Shown one piece after another: positions 11,275 through 22,179 of a stretch of DNA of 27,507 nucleotides. The stretch is taken from assembly GCA_001931875.2 (NCBI GenBank), contig MSJH02000449.1:1-27507 (forward strand). The letters are read 5' to 3'. A program made the translations under genes and the position numbers. This stretch comes from Byssochlamys sp. IMV 00236 (taxonomy: Eukaryota > Ascomycota > Eurotiomycetes > Eurotiales > Thermoascaceae). The notes beneath the pieces were generated by a model. It saw only the letters and a list, made by a program, of their open reading frames with translations. It ran no database searches and was not told the DNA's origin. Position 1 is the stretch's first letter. The number at the start of each line of letters is the position of its first letter.

Positions 11275-12175
11275 AATTAGCTAGTAAAATACATGTGTTT
11301 CTTTTTAGTTTGCAAATCATATGCATGCATTAATTCTGCAAAGCATGTGGAGCATACATGTTTATGTATACAAAGCTGAGTTCCGGTGTTGTCGTAAAAA
11401 AAAGGGGATTTCCTGCAAGAAATATTCTGTTTTGACAGAAAATTAACAAGAAATTGCATTGTCAAACAATAATAGAATGTTGTTAAACTAGTACAGCTTT
11501 AAGTTTTGCTAGACACCCTGCATATTCTCACACTTGGAAAGTTCTTTATATAACATACACTAGTCAAGATTGGCTTCTGATTAACAATTAAACACTTTAT
11601 GCTTCTAGAACACGTGGACATCTTTAGATACACGTTTTTAATTTGAACAATTCAAAAAAAAGAATATTAAGTTTGGGACGATCGTAAGCTTTGTTATAGA
11701 CAGTATACAAGAATGTGTATATTCTCAATTATAAAAGGTTATTTATCTTGATATATTAGAGCACTATACATAATGAAGCCTTGTATTTATGCAAGAAATA
11801 AACTTGATGTTATGTATCATTAATATGCTTCCAAGTACATGTAGTTAGCCGATACCTCCAATTTCTCTTATATATGTGTTAATTTATCATATTCACAAAT
11901 GTAGTCAATAAAATGATGCACTTTGTCATTAAAAGAATCCATACGCTTTTTTCTCTTTTTCCCTTCATCTCACGCACATAGTACTTTGTATTAACATAAT
12001 ACCTCGTATTAAGTGTCATATGATATAATTCACTAGATGTAATTGGCTGACAGCATTTATTCTTGCATATAAATACCAGTTTCCCCTTTCTTTCTTTACT
12101 CTGTTCACAAATGATTCTAAAGAGCCTTACCCCATCCTGTTGTATTCTTATCTCTGTTCTCTGGAAACTTCCATA
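11275..12175. other. Intergenic, no gene seen
   Basis: 900 bp of AT-rich sequence. The minus frame at 11277-11465 has no domain signature. A TATA-like TATAAATA at about 12068-12075 lies some 100 bp before the F-box-like start codon and may belong to it. Confidence 0.5.
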
Positions 12176-12754
12176 ATGGTTACTCTAGGGTATGCTTTGA
12201 ATCTTGCGTAAGAACTGAACCTAATCTAATATTCATTTTCTGCTTTTTAGTACTTTACCTATTGATATAATCAAATACATCTTCGATTTACTTCCAAACT
12301 GGAAAGATAAATGCAACTTTGTTACCAGCAGCAATTTACTTTGGAAAGAATGCTTGGGAAGAGACAGACAGTTCAAAAGCTGTTCAGAAGTAGCGTAGTT
12401 ACATACACGGAGCACTACACGGTAATTCAAGCATGAAAACTGAAAAAGTCATTCTATATATTCGATTCTTTTTTTTTTTTTTTTTTTTTTCTTTCTCTAA
12501 TAGTCACATGGAAGCAGAGGAAATGCTCTCGAAAGCCTAACCTTGAGCTTCGAAAAAATCAAAGAAAACTACAAAAAAATTATTACAAGTACGGCGAGAC
12601 GGAGCTCATCAATTTGGAAGCAAAGTCAATAGAAGCTCCTACTGCATCTGATTGTTTCAGAGATCCTCATAATTCATCGTGTTGTAATATAAAGAAAGCA
12701 GTTGACATTAGTTCGCCTTCAATACATTATATTTACGGCGCGCAGGTGCACTAA
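12176..12754 (+). CDS. Small F-box-like gene, possibly broken
   Basis: Exon 1 (12176-12189) gives MVTLG. Exon 2 from 12251 continues TLPIDIIKYIFDLLPNWKDK and LLWKECLG, a fair match to an F-box motif, which would recruit a substrate to an SCF ubiquitin ligase through Skp1. In this frame exon 2 stops at 12396-12398. A shift of one base in the last part of exon 2 would read VVTYTEHYT up to a good donor at 12422. After an intron with a long T run and an acceptor at about 12503, exon 3 has an open, basic frame (RKCSRKPNLELRKNQRKLQK) ending at 12754. Either one base is missing near 12388-12396 and this is a pseudogene, or a weaker donor at 12390 is spliced to an AG near 12512-12517, which would keep the frame. 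The F-box call is moderate and the gene model is uncertain. Confidence 0.45.
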
Positions 12755-13091
12755 AAGTGCGACTTACTTATACCCTCGCTACTTAACTTATAAATTTAAG
12801 TAATGAAGTCATACCCATTTTAAACACCTTCAAATTTTTATACAGTAACCAATAAATCAATTTGAGAACTGCCAGAATATGCTCTTTATATATAGTTGTT
12901 CATATCAATTCCATTACAATCAAAATCAATAAAGTGGTCATATGAGTTTCAAAAAAGGGGTGACAGTGGACGCTGTTCAAATCTGAAAAAAAAAGACAGT
13001 CTGAGTGACTGCTTTAAAACTTTTTCTAGATTATTATGACAGCAAAAAAAAAAAGACCTGCTTACACTTATTCTCTCTCTAGTTCTTAATC
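12755..13091. promoter_or_regulatory. Upstream region of SNU13
   Basis: Non-coding 337 bp containing A-rich tracts (near 12986-12994 and 13045-13056) and a pyrimidine-rich run (TTCTCTCTCTAG, about 13070-13081) shortly before the SNU13 start codon. No defined transcription factor site is recognised. Confidence 0.4.
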
Positions 13092-13580
13092 ATGGTAAGC
13101 ATCTTGGTTGTATTTTCTTATTTTATACTCATCCTTCATGTATTAGTCTGCTGCTGTTAACCCCAAGGCTTTCCCTCTTGCTGATGCTGCTTTGACCAGC
13201 ACCATTCTTGATCTCGTTCAACAAGCCTCTCATTACAAGCAATTGAAGAAGGGTGCTAACGAAGCTACCAAGACCTTGAACAGAGGTATTTCCGAATTCA
13301 TCATTATGGCTGGTAAGTTGTTTTTTGTAATTTGCGTGTTTATGTGATATTCATTTATTTTATAGCTGATACCGAGCCTCTTGAAATTCTTCTTCATCTT
13401 CCTCTCCTTTGTGAAGACAAGAACGTTCCCTACGTCTTTGTTCCCTCCAAGACTGCCTTGGGCCGTGCCTGTGGTGTTTCTCGCCCTGTCATTGCTGCTT
13501 CTGTCACCACCAACGAAGCCTCTGACTTGAAGCCTCAAATTTTGAACATCAAGACTCAAATCGAAAAGCTCCTTATCTAA
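13092..13580 (+). CDS. SNU13: SNU13 (15.5K/NHPX) U4 snRNP and box C/D snoRNP protein
   Basis: L7Ae-family RNA-binding protein that binds kink-turns in U4 snRNA and box C/D snoRNAs, in the nucleus and nucleolus. Exons are 13092-13094, 13147-13312 and 13366-13580, in phase, giving 127 residues, the normal family length. Exon 1 consists of the start codon alone. Diagnostic stretches: [30 protein letters not shown] (the RNA-contacting region), [20 protein letters not shown] and [17 protein letters not shown]. The close match over the whole length and the lack of an N-terminal extension separate it from NHP2 and from ribosomal L7Ae paralogues. Codon choice favours C-ending codons more than neighbouring genes do, as expected of a highly expressed gene. 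Confidence 0.97.
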
Positions 13581-13970
13581 AGGATCTAAAAAATGACAGC
13601 TTATGCATATATTCTTTCTTTTTTTTTTCTTTATGATCGTCGTTGGTGCTGAGAACATTTATTTTAATTTTTTGTGCGTTCAAATGATGCATTGACAGTG
13701 AAAGAAAAAGTTGTATTTTATAATTTCTTTCATAGATTCAAAATCATTTGTAAATAAATGTTTTCATCTCTTACTTTATCCCTTGGTCTTATGTAACCCT
13801 TTTACTCTGAATATGTATATATTGACCTTGTAGATCTCTGCGTTATCATCGTCCTTGAACTTTACGATAAAGAAACAAGGGAGAAAGGGGAGAATAGGAG
13901 AAAGGAGAGACTTATTGTATATAAATCAGTACTTATTTTCTTCTTCTTTTTTCTTTCTTTACAATTCATC
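13581..13970. promoter_or_regulatory. Intergenic region between SNU13 and a secreted-protein gene
   Basis: 390 bp. The first half is the SNU13 3' region, with T-rich runs and an AATAAA near 13753. The second half holds a purine-rich tract (about 13862-13909), a TATA-like box (separate entry) and a pyrimidine run before the next start codon. Confidence 0.45.
13918..13925 (+). promoter_or_regulatory. TATA-like box
   Basis: TATATAAA lies 46 bases before the start codon at 13971, followed by a CT-rich run. The spacing and sequence fit a core promoter for the secreted-protein gene. Confidence 0.5.
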
Positions 13971-14693
13971 ATGAAGTTTGAAAAAGCCTTATCCTTATTG
14001 ACAGTCCTTGCTCTTCATCAGTTGGCTTTCTGTCAAGAAGGTAAGAAAAAAGAAATCAATGATGGTATGTCAAAGTTTAGATGCTGATCTAGATAATTAT
14101 AGATGAAACTAGCAATGATGCTGAACCTACTTTGCCTGCTCTTAATACTGATATCTTTTGGTGGAAGTCTGTTATCAACCAAGACCAAATCTCCAACTAC
14201 ATAACCGAAGTTCCTACTACTACTACTACTACTACCACTATTACTCCTGTGACTACTACTGCTGCTGCTACTACTACTTCTGCAGTTAGCAATTCAGCCA
14301 CGTCTACCAAAGCAAGTTTGTCTGCTGCTAGCGCTTCTTCCTGGTCATCTGCCTCTTCTTCTATCCTAGCATCTGAAGGTACATATCATTATAAAACGAA
14401 AAGAGAAAATGAAAATCGCTCTAGATTTTTTTCTCCTTAATTGTCTTCTCCTTACTAACCTTCCTTGAAAACTTTATATAGCATCATCTACTAACACATT
14501 GTCTGCTTCTGCAAGTACAATTTCAAGCCAGGTTATTGCACAGTCAAGTGGATCAACTATATCACCCACAGTTCCAACTGCAAGCAGTAGTAGTCCTGTT
14601 ACTGTGTCTATAGGAACTCAATTAGTTTCTAGCGTTAGTAAAATCCTTCTATCTGTTACTGTTACTGCCATCTTGGGTGGTTTGCTTGGTTAA
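13971..14693 (+). CDS. Secreted Ser/Thr-rich, probably GPI-anchored protein
   Basis: Exons are 13971-14040, 14103-14378 and 14482-14693, in phase, giving 185 residues. Residues 1-22 (MKFEKALSLLTVLALHQLAF then CQ) form a signal peptide. A short non-repetitive part follows (LPALNTDIFWWKSVINQDQ), then a long Thr run and Ser/Ala/Thr-rich sequence that would be heavily O-glycosylated. The extreme C-terminus is hydrophobic with small residues just before it (SSVSKILLSVTVTAILGG), as for a GPI-attachment signal. It is probably a cell-wall or plasma-membrane mannoprotein. The tryptophan-containing N-terminal segment is the only part that might be a small domain, and no family was recognised. The two introns are well supported by frame. 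Confidence 0.8.
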
Positions 14694-15270
14694 TTTTTTT
14701 TTCCTTATTTCTCAAAGCGAAAGTAGTAATAAAGTATACATTATTTTTGTTCTCGTATTCTCTATTTCTTTTTAACTACTTACATGATGCTCGTTAATAT
14801 TAAAGAAAAAATGATAGTGATAAGGAATAGCACAAAGCCAGTTTATTGTGACTGAAACTGAAATCACAAAGAAATGATGAAAAAGGAGCAAACAAGTCAA
14901 GCGTTCATTAAAATTAAGTGCATTGCTGTGCAAATCCCTCTTTTAAATAATGCCCTGATTTCAGAGATTAGTGTTTGCCACAAATGATCATCGTATACCA
15001 TAGTTTCTTTTGCATGTTTAAATTTTGTCTTGGACAATAAGATCAACGACTTCATCTGTTGATATTAAGACGCAGCCTCTTTTATTCCAACTATATTTCT
15101 TCTATAAAATAGCTATTACTTCGCAAGTAAAGATTTATTTGGTCGACTTAAAAATCAGTAAATGCAACGTCAAATAGATTGTTAGCTTAGCCGTTAATTG
15201 AGATTGCAGTAGATTCTATTGCTAACTTTATGTTCGTACCTGAGCGAATACATGTTAAAGTCATCACCTG
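14694..15270. other. Intergenic, no gene seen
   Basis: AT-rich, with no frame of note. The first part is the 3' region of the secreted-protein gene. Nothing recognised upstream of the relic that starts at about 15271. Confidence 0.5.
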
Positions 15271-15740
15271 AAAGAGTACAAGGCGGATGGATGTGTGATT
15301 AACGATGATGAGTATGATATGTTCGTACTTGAGATATCAAGAAAATTTATGCACCGAGAAACTGGAAGTACGGCTATGATCGTTGCATGTACACATTCGG
15401 TGCCTTGACAGTACTTAATGCCTCGTTCAAGACGTATATTTGGGCCAAAGAAACCATTGTAATGAAGTTGCAAATTCCGTACATGCAAGCAATGGGTAGT
15501 TAGTGTTTGTTTTTATCTCATGATTCAACTTCATCTAACTTTTATTAATAGAGAATTCCTTATATTTGTGAACACTAGAGCTTTACTCAAACACACTTCA
15601 TATATAAAATAAAGTGTTCAAGTGTATATCCCAGAAAGCATAACAGATGTAAAGAATATTCTTGCCTTGGGCAATTTGATCTGGTATTTGAAGAAACTAG
15701 AACATGTCACCAAGGTCTTAAAGATGATGAAAGGACATAA
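15271..15740 (+). pseudogene. Relic of a multicopy family, frame-broken
   Basis: Three open pieces in different plus-strand frames read in one order. From 15271: EYKADGCVINDDEYDMFVLE. From about 15354 to the stop at 15503: NWKYGYDRCMYTFGALTVLN followed by an IPYMQAMG motif. From about 15628: YIPESITDVKNILALGNLIW followed by a helical KKLEHVTKVLKMMKG. Frames change without splice sites and there is no start codon region, so this is a decayed gene. The order of an IP(Y/F) hydrophobic motif, then an IP-E/S-S-I helix, also occurs in the broken gene at 24379-26555. I infer that both belong to the same large Mucoromycota-type family of unknown function. Family membership is inferred from pattern only. 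Confidence 0.5.
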
Positions 15741-16206
15741 AAGCCATTAAGTGTCAAGAATGTTAGGTGATGATGATTCACGCTACTCATCGTTGGATAT
15801 AGCAAGTATAGATATCTAAAGGGCCATAAGATGATAAGGGTACGGTATCCTTTATCTAACAAAAAAGAAGATAGCGAAAGCACTGTTAGGTATACCAGTA
15901 CTCTTTTAAAACCCGTCCCTGGCACCAATTCTCCAAACTATAGACGAATGCACTGTTCGAAAGATGTAAAGAGAACAATAAGTATTTTATTTTATTTTAT
16001 TATATCATCGAGAATAATGTGCGGCTAGAAAGTCTATAACCACATCCTTAGTCTTCGGAAATGGGCACGCTGTCGAAACAAGCACAAATCGCTGTAGTTT
16101 ATCCATAATTGACATGTTACACTGAAATCCAATAATCAATAAAGGAGCAAACCTTCTTCTATTTTTTTCTTTTTTCTCTTTTTTCTTTGTCTATTTATAA
16201 AACATA
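15741..16206. other. Intergenic and 5' region of a secreted-protein gene
   Basis: No coding pattern could be followed beyond the relic. A T/C-rich tract (about 16156-16190) and a TATTTATAAAA string (about 16193-16203) stand just before the start codon at 16207. Confidence 0.45.
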
Positions 16207-16831
16207 ATGAAATTCTTTGCTGTTGCCTCTGGATTTGCTTTAGCTCTTACTGGAGCCCTTGCTCAAGTCACTGCTCCTATGCAAAACTACAATGTCACTA
16301 GCCCTGTCATGAATGGTGCTTATGTTGCTGGTCAAATGTTACCCTGTACTGTTACTATCTTTGAAAATGTTCCTGCAGGTATGATAATAAACAATAATGA
16401 CAACATAATAACTCATTGCTTTGCCAGATATTTCTCTTTCTGTTAGCCTTGTTTCGGCCGCTAACAGCAGTACATCTTTTGTTATTGCTTCAACCTTGGA
16501 TACCTCTAAATCACCAGACAGTGTTAGAACCAAAAACAATGTTACTTATTATGAACACTCTGTCAACTACAACATCCCTACCAACATCCCTCTCGGCTCA
16601 TACAATGTTGTCTTTTTAGATTCTAAAACAAACACTCAAACGCCTGTTCCTATTACCATCTTGCCCGTTTCCTCCTCCTCTGTCGTCCCATCTGCTGCTG
16701 CTACTGGTTCCTCTGGTACACCATCTTCTACAAATGCTTCCATTTTCAAGAATGATGCTGTTACTACCGTGTCTCCTGCCAAGGCTATTCTTTCCCTTGC
16801 TGCTGTTGCTGTTTTAGCATCTATGCTTTAA
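16207..16831 (+). CDS. Secreted Ser/Thr-rich GPI-anchored wall protein (KRE9/KNH-like)
   Basis: Exons are 16207-16378 and 16428-16831, giving 191 residues. A classic signal peptide (MKFFAVASGFALALTGALAQ) is followed by a beta-rich domain of about 110 residues: YNVTSPVMNGAYVAGQMLPC, then after the intron SLSVSLVSA and NIPLGSYNVVFLDSKT. This is the pattern of the small Ser-Thr-rich GPI-anchored/Kre9-Knh1 domain (start VTSP..G..Y.AGQ, end PLGSYxVxF). A Ser/Ala/Thr stalk and a hydrophobic tail (AILSLAAVAVLASML) fit GPI attachment. It has several NxS/T sites. It likely acts at the cell wall. It is similar in build to the gene at 13971 but not clearly a duplicate, because the globular parts do not match. 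Confidence 0.85.
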
Positions 16832-19510
16832 AATGCTTCTTTAGTATACCATTCTATTATTTTAATAACAATAAAATTTAACCCTTTGCATCATATTTCG
16901 TAGGAAAAAAAAAGAAAAAGAGTTTTGTGTCTCATTTTGTCTTACGTTACGAATCATCGGAATATTAAACAGTGTAAAGAGATCTTGTTGTTTTCTCGAT
17001 GGTTTTGATTCAAAATCTCATCAATAGAATCTTGTTTGGTTATTGTTTTCATTATCTACCATGTCAATATCTCCATGGCAATCTAATATCTGTTGTTGGT
17101 GGGAAACGTGTTAATGTTACACGAAAAATATTGTGCTCTGGATGCCTCCCAATTGATTTATTTAAAGGCATGCAGGCTAAGAATAGCCTTGCATAACTTT
17201 GAAGCTGCAAAAGTTAAATGATGATTGTCTATTTCATAATGGAGAGAAGGGATGATTAATCCATTTTGAATCTGTGACCATGGTTTTATTGATTCAGTCA
17301 GTCTGATACTATTTCTTTCCGCTTCCTAATTTTGATCCCTAGTCAAACCATCGTATGATTGGACTAAGGAGAGACATATAAGCAGTGACATAACCGGATC
17401 GGTTATGAGTTTCAAGCAGGTACTTGAAGCGAAAGCATGATTCACCATGACATCCTACCGTGGTTTTGTCCATTCAGTGTGTTCATGGCACGAATTGTAA
17501 GAGTTATCCGAACACCAGTTTGTATAATCTTATATACATTCTGCTTTACATTTCAATATTGCATCAGAAAAGAATATCACTGACAACATCAAGTTTCCAC
17601 TATAAAACTCACACGCGTCTTACTTTAATCATGTTTGGTTATTCCTTTCAATAAAGAATCTATTTTGCCTGCAATCAACTTGTTTGTCTTTTACAAATGT
17701 AAAAGATGAATACAGCTATTAAATCTTGTTGGCTTTGTTGAAGGTTTTGAGATTTTTTAGATTGGATTTACTGCTAAAAGGCAATGCAAACACTGAACAA
17801 AAGGTCCTCTGGCATGTAATCGACATAGATCGGTCGATTAGAGCAAGTTTTAACGATAAACAAGTTTGTTAATAGCCTCCCTCCTGTTGAAGAAATTGAT
17901 GTCTTTTGAAAATGACAAGAACGATTGAAGCCCTCCGACCAAATATTTGAACGTGTGGCGTCAAACTAAACATGATTTTATAAAGTCCTTTCTTGATTTT
18001 TTTTCATTTCAAGAAGAAAAGAAAGATAAAAAGAAATATTGCTATTATTTTATTCTAGTTTTATGTTGTCAATCTGATCAACAAAGACCACTTAGCTCAC
18101 ATGTAATTATGATAAATTCGTATTTTACATCAAAGAATATTCCATTGGAAAGCCTTACATGTAGTGCCTAGAAGAATAAGCGCCCGTAGTATTAGATACT
18201 TTCTAGTGCTTGTAGCGTTGACTATCATTGCCGTTGGTTTGTCTTTGACTGTATAAGCACCGTCAGACCTAGTCTCATCCGCCCACTTATTTGAGGTTAC
18301 AGTATTAACAATCTGTTCCTAAAACTGCATGCGAACTGAAGCTTGATGGGTAACACGTTTGAATATTATTATTATAGGCCAAGGAATCAGCATGAACGTG
18401 AATCAGATATTGTCGACACTGTGTTTGGAGAAGTTACCAAGGACACAACCACATCCGATATCGGAGTGGAAGCAACATAGCCATTATTTCCAGTGTTGCT
18501 TGTATACTACTCGAATCCTTTCTATCGTATGTGTAAAAAGAATGGGTATATATAATGCTGATATTTTAAAAGAAATAGCAAAGATTGCTCAAGTAAGCAA
18601 ACTACATCAAATCTAATTCAAGAGCAACTGTGGCCTATCTTGAGTATCAATTTCCTAATAAGGCGCAATGTATTTTTAGAAGAAAACAAAGAAAAAAGGC
18701 ATTGTTGTTGGCAAAGAAAAATAAGGAAAGTGAGGGCGGCATAAAATCGGATCAACAGTGCATGAAGCCAGTTAATATCCAACATTGAAGTTCGTGATCA
18801 ATTTTCCCATTGATGGATCTGATTAGTCATTTTTAAAGCTTTAATTTTTCCATCATATTTAAGGTACGCACTCCCCTTTTTTCCAACTTTTTCTCACACA
18901 ATCCAACAATGTCAATACGTCTCCTTATCAGCGAAAATAATAATATGCGCTGATGACCTCTGATAAATTGTATAGACACCCACTATAAACGTGTATAGTC
19001 AGTATAATAACCAGTCCAACGAAAATGGAAATCAAGGAAGATTGCGGTTCGTGTGAAGCAAATCTAGATGCATATTTTCCTTTTCCTTTCATTGGTTATC
19101 CTACCCTGTCCTTATTTCTTTTCATCTTTTTCATTGGGGTTATTGTTGATTTATTAAATCGTGTTGGATTTAATATGAGTTGCTTGACGACGACTTTGGA
19201 TGCCATGTCATACAGCCAACTGTGTCACTTACCCCGCAATTTCTGTCATTACCAATGTGGCAAATGTCTATAAACGTAAAGCTGATTTCATTATTATCGC
19301 TGTGGATCATTTTTTTCTTGGGCCTTTTTAGTCTTTGAGAAAGCGTGGTTTAGGGTGACACAAAAGACTATTATGCAAACACGGTAGTTTGTGTTCATGA
19401 GTAAAATGTTAAGTTGCTATGGTTTCAAACTCTATTCAAGCATAGAATTCTACAAATGAGTATAAAAAGAAATATTGATTACCTTTCTTTTCTATTATCT
19501 TTACATTTCC
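16832..19510. other. Long intergenic region, no convincing gene
   Basis: 2.7 kb. AATAAA at about 16869-16874 can end the upstream gene. Two perfect 8-bp hairpin stems are seen: CATAACCG/CGGTTATG near 17388-17406 and TAATCGAC/GTCGATTA near 17817-17840. Short open frames at 16999, 17460, 17947, 18359 and 19025 (the last 82 codons with one hydrophobic stretch) show no family signature, no start context and no splice partners. A short acidic stretch at about 18380-18480 could be a worn relic, but this is not supportable. Confidence 0.45.
19461..19468 (+). promoter_or_regulatory. TATA-like box of the MFS gene
   Basis: TATAAAAA 50 bases before the start codon at 19511, at a spacing like that of the box at 13918. 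Confidence 0.4.
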
Positions 19511-21114
19511 ATGACTACAAATAAGGATTCTATCAATAAAGGCGTGGAAACGTTTATTGATAACAAAGCAGGTAGTGACTACAGCGGTAGTGATGAAGCA
19601 CGCAAGGATTTTGAAGAAGAGGTTTCTAAAGCGACCTTTATCAAGTCTGAAGCGGAGAAGAGACTCGTACGAAAAATCAATTATACACTTCTACCTTTTG
19701 TTGGCGCAATCGTTTTCATCCAGGTATAGTGCTGTCATCTATAGATCAAGCCTTTTCTCATTTTCTTTTTACTAGTTTGTTGATAAATCAACACTTAGTA
19801 TTGCTGCTGTCCTTGGGATTATTCAAGACACTAAATTAAGCGGAACACAATATAGTTGGTTAGGCTCCTTCTTTTATCTCGGATATATTTGCTTTCAAAT
19901 ACCAAACAACTACCTTTTACAAAAATTCCGTATCTCCCGTTACCTTGGTGTACTTCTTATTCTCTGGGGTATCGTTATGGGTTGCACGGCTCTTTGCAAC
20001 ACTTTTGCCCAACTAGCTGCCACCCGTGTCCTTTTAGGCTTATTTGAAGCTGGAACCTATCCCTCCTTGCTTATCATTTTGAACAGCGTCTACCGTCGAT
20101 CGGAGCAGTCGGCTGCATACGGCTTCCTTTGGTTAAGTAACGGCTCAGGTACGATGGTTGGGGCTGCCTGTGCCTATGGTATATCTTATATCAATAATGC
20201 AAACGGTATTCATTCTTGGCGATGGCCATATATCATCTGGGGCTCCTTGACTGTTCTTTTTGGTATTCTTGTCTTCTTCTTTTTGCCCGACACGCCGACA
20301 TCGTACATGTTTCGCTTGACAGAAGAAGAAAAAAGCATAGTGGAAGAGCGAACGAAGGACAATGCAGTTGTGCGTGTGTACGAAATCAAGACACGACATA
20401 TATGGGAAGCCTTGCGCGAGCCTCGACTCTGGCTGGTCTGTTTATCTACATTCTGTAATAATCTTCACACAGGTGGTTTAGTCGTATTCAGCACACTGAT
20501 CGTGCGCAGTGTGGGCTTCACTGTAAGTTTAACTTGCATAAAAGAAAAAAGAGACTAATGGTCTTTATGTATAGAGCCAGGAATCTATTCTTATGCAAGT
20601 ACCTAGTGGTTGTGTATCTGCTCTGTTGTCTCTGTTGGGAGTCTGGGTTGCTCGAAAGACAGGACAGCTTTACTTTTCAGTTGTCGTTTGCACAACCATA
20701 TCACTGATTGGAGTCATTTTACTCGCTGTATTACCCTTGACAGGTGTCAAATTGTTGGGCTACTTCTTAGCTTGGGCAGAGAATGGTACAGCTGTCATGT
20801 TATTGACAATCATTGCTTCCAACGTGACTGGATACACCAAAAAGATTTTTTATAACGGCATGAATATTATCTTTTTCACACTTGGTAACTTTGTTGGTCC
20901 ACTTCTCATGCTGGAACATGAGGCCCCCGCTTACAAGACTGGTATGATCATATACTGCATTGGTAATGCAGCTATTTTAGTGATGCTTTTTGTCGCACGT
21001 CAATTGATGGCATCAGAGAATAAGAAAAGACTGAGTAATCCATCAGGGGAAAAATACGACGTCAATGATGATTTGACAGATCAGGAAAACAAGTCGTTTA
21101 TCTATAAACTCTAG
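19511..21114 (+). CDS. MFS transporter, allantoate permease (Dal5/ACS) family
   Basis: Plasma-membrane proton symporter of the anion:cation symporter branch, whose fungal members take up allantoate, nicotinate, vitamins or similar organic anions. Exons are 19511-19723, 19776-20522 and 20575-21114, each a whole number of codons, giving 499 residues and about 12 membrane segments. Seen: an acidic cytosolic N-terminus; RLVRKINYTLLPFVGAIVFI leading into segment 1; FVDKSTLSIAAV; the segment 4-5 region ATRVLLGLFEAGTYPSLL, typical of Dal5-like proteins; SWRWPYIIWGSLTVLFG and FLPDTPTS before the central loop. The C-terminal half contains GYTKKIFYNGMNIIFFTLGN and a charged tail. The more upstream in-frame start would be a TTG, so the ATG at 19511 is chosen. 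AATAAA lies at 21164-21169. The substrate is not predictable. Confidence 0.93.
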
Positions 21115-21475
21115 TTTCTTCTCTTTTTTGTATATCTACTCTATTTTATATATCGATTTTTCTAATAAATTTACGCATTGGACTTTTCATTTTGCCCTTT
21201 GATATTTACTGCCTTGTATACTAAATCGCTCTCTTCATATTATCTTTGGGTTTTGAACAAAAAACAACTCAGCTGGGCTTAGGATCAAGGTGTTTAGGTT
21301 GTCTATAAAGTAAGTCCACAGTCGATCATGTCCGAATATACCTACTGTACGATCTTTTTTTTTTTAAAAAAAAAACAGTGTGTCTCCAATCATACAATCT
21401 CTAATCTATTCGTGTATAAAATAGAAATAAAAAGAAAGAGGATGATATGCGTATGTCGTGTATAATATATACAGT
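21115..21475. other. Convergent 3' region
   Basis: Space between the stop codons of the MFS gene and the complex I gene. It holds poly(A)-type signals for both directions and a T8/A9 palindromic tract near 21357-21374. Confidence 0.5.
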
Positions 21476-21904
21476 TTATTCTTTGGAAGGATATTTCCAT
21501 TGACCTTCGGGAATAGGTGTTTCAAGTGGCTCCCAGGCTTTCCATTCTTCCATCTTTGCAACCAAGTTCAACTCATCCTGAGCTTGAATGATAAGCTCTT
21601 CAATTTGTCCACAATCGATTTTTGATTCGATTTCATCAACATTTTCGGTAGATTGAACAATCGTCAAGCGTTGTTGGGTTAATGATTCAGCGGCTTGTCT
21701 GTAAACAGCTGTGCTAGGAAGACGAGACAAAGCTTCGAGTGTTTTGTTGTACGTTTCGATCAAATGAGGGCGAGGGTTAGGGTGGACACGGATACCAGCA
21801 AGGCCTGTGGTGGGCTAAGAATATATAGTTAGTCATGTCTAACCTTTATAAAAAATGATCAATACCTTAGTGACAGCCTGGAAAAGAGAACGAGTAAAAC
21901 GCAT
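21476..21904 (-). CDS. NADH:ubiquinone oxidoreductase subunit NDUFA5 (B13)
   Basis: Accessory subunit of mitochondrial complex I, on the matrix arm. Minus-strand exons are 21904-21866 and 21814-21476, in phase, giving 125 residues, close to the family length. Seen: MRFTRSLFQAVTK at the start, then GLAGIRVHPNPRPHLIETYN, the family's signature (G..V..NP.P...Y...L..L..lP..A.YR), LSRLPSTAVYRQAAESLTQQ, an acidic helix (IEELIIQAQDELNLVAKM), and the C-terminal WKAWEPLETPIPEGQWKYP. The short N-terminus lacks an evident cleavable presequence, as usual for this subunit. Secure. Confidence 0.95.
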
Positions 21905-22179
21905 TGCAGGGTAATGTAGGGAAGAAGAGCTTACAATATACAACAGGAGCGTATTTTTTTTACCCTGTAAAGTTTTGATGTGGTTGGACGAATCATAAGC
22001 GCACCCTGAAACTGTATTTGAAATATATGATGACGTTATTTTTTTTTTGTTGTTGCGAACTCAAAGCATGAACTACAAAAGAGCAAACATTGCCAACATC
22101 AAACGTGCTTTCGTGTATAATTGATTGTCAGTGATGATGCTATACACATAGCAAAGCGCAAGCCAATACTTGCCATATA
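21905..22179. promoter_or_regulatory. Upstream region of the NDUFA5 gene
   Basis: Non-coding, with T-rich runs near 21951-21960 and 22039-22049. It should include the promoter for the minus-strand complex I gene. No specific site was recognised. Confidence 0.4.

Noticed and set aside
17388..17840. Two perfect 8-bp hairpin stems
   Set aside because: Stems this short are expected by chance in several kilobases; no linked feature.
18359..18616. Open frame and an acidic segment in another frame (ESDIVDTVFGEVTKD) as another family relic
   Set aside because: Too short to distinguish from chance; no second motif of the family follows in order.
19025..19273. 82-codon frame with a hydrophobic stretch
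   Set aside because: No recognised domain, unusual Cys-rich tail without pattern, and no splice or expression evidence; kept only as a remark in the intergenic entry.
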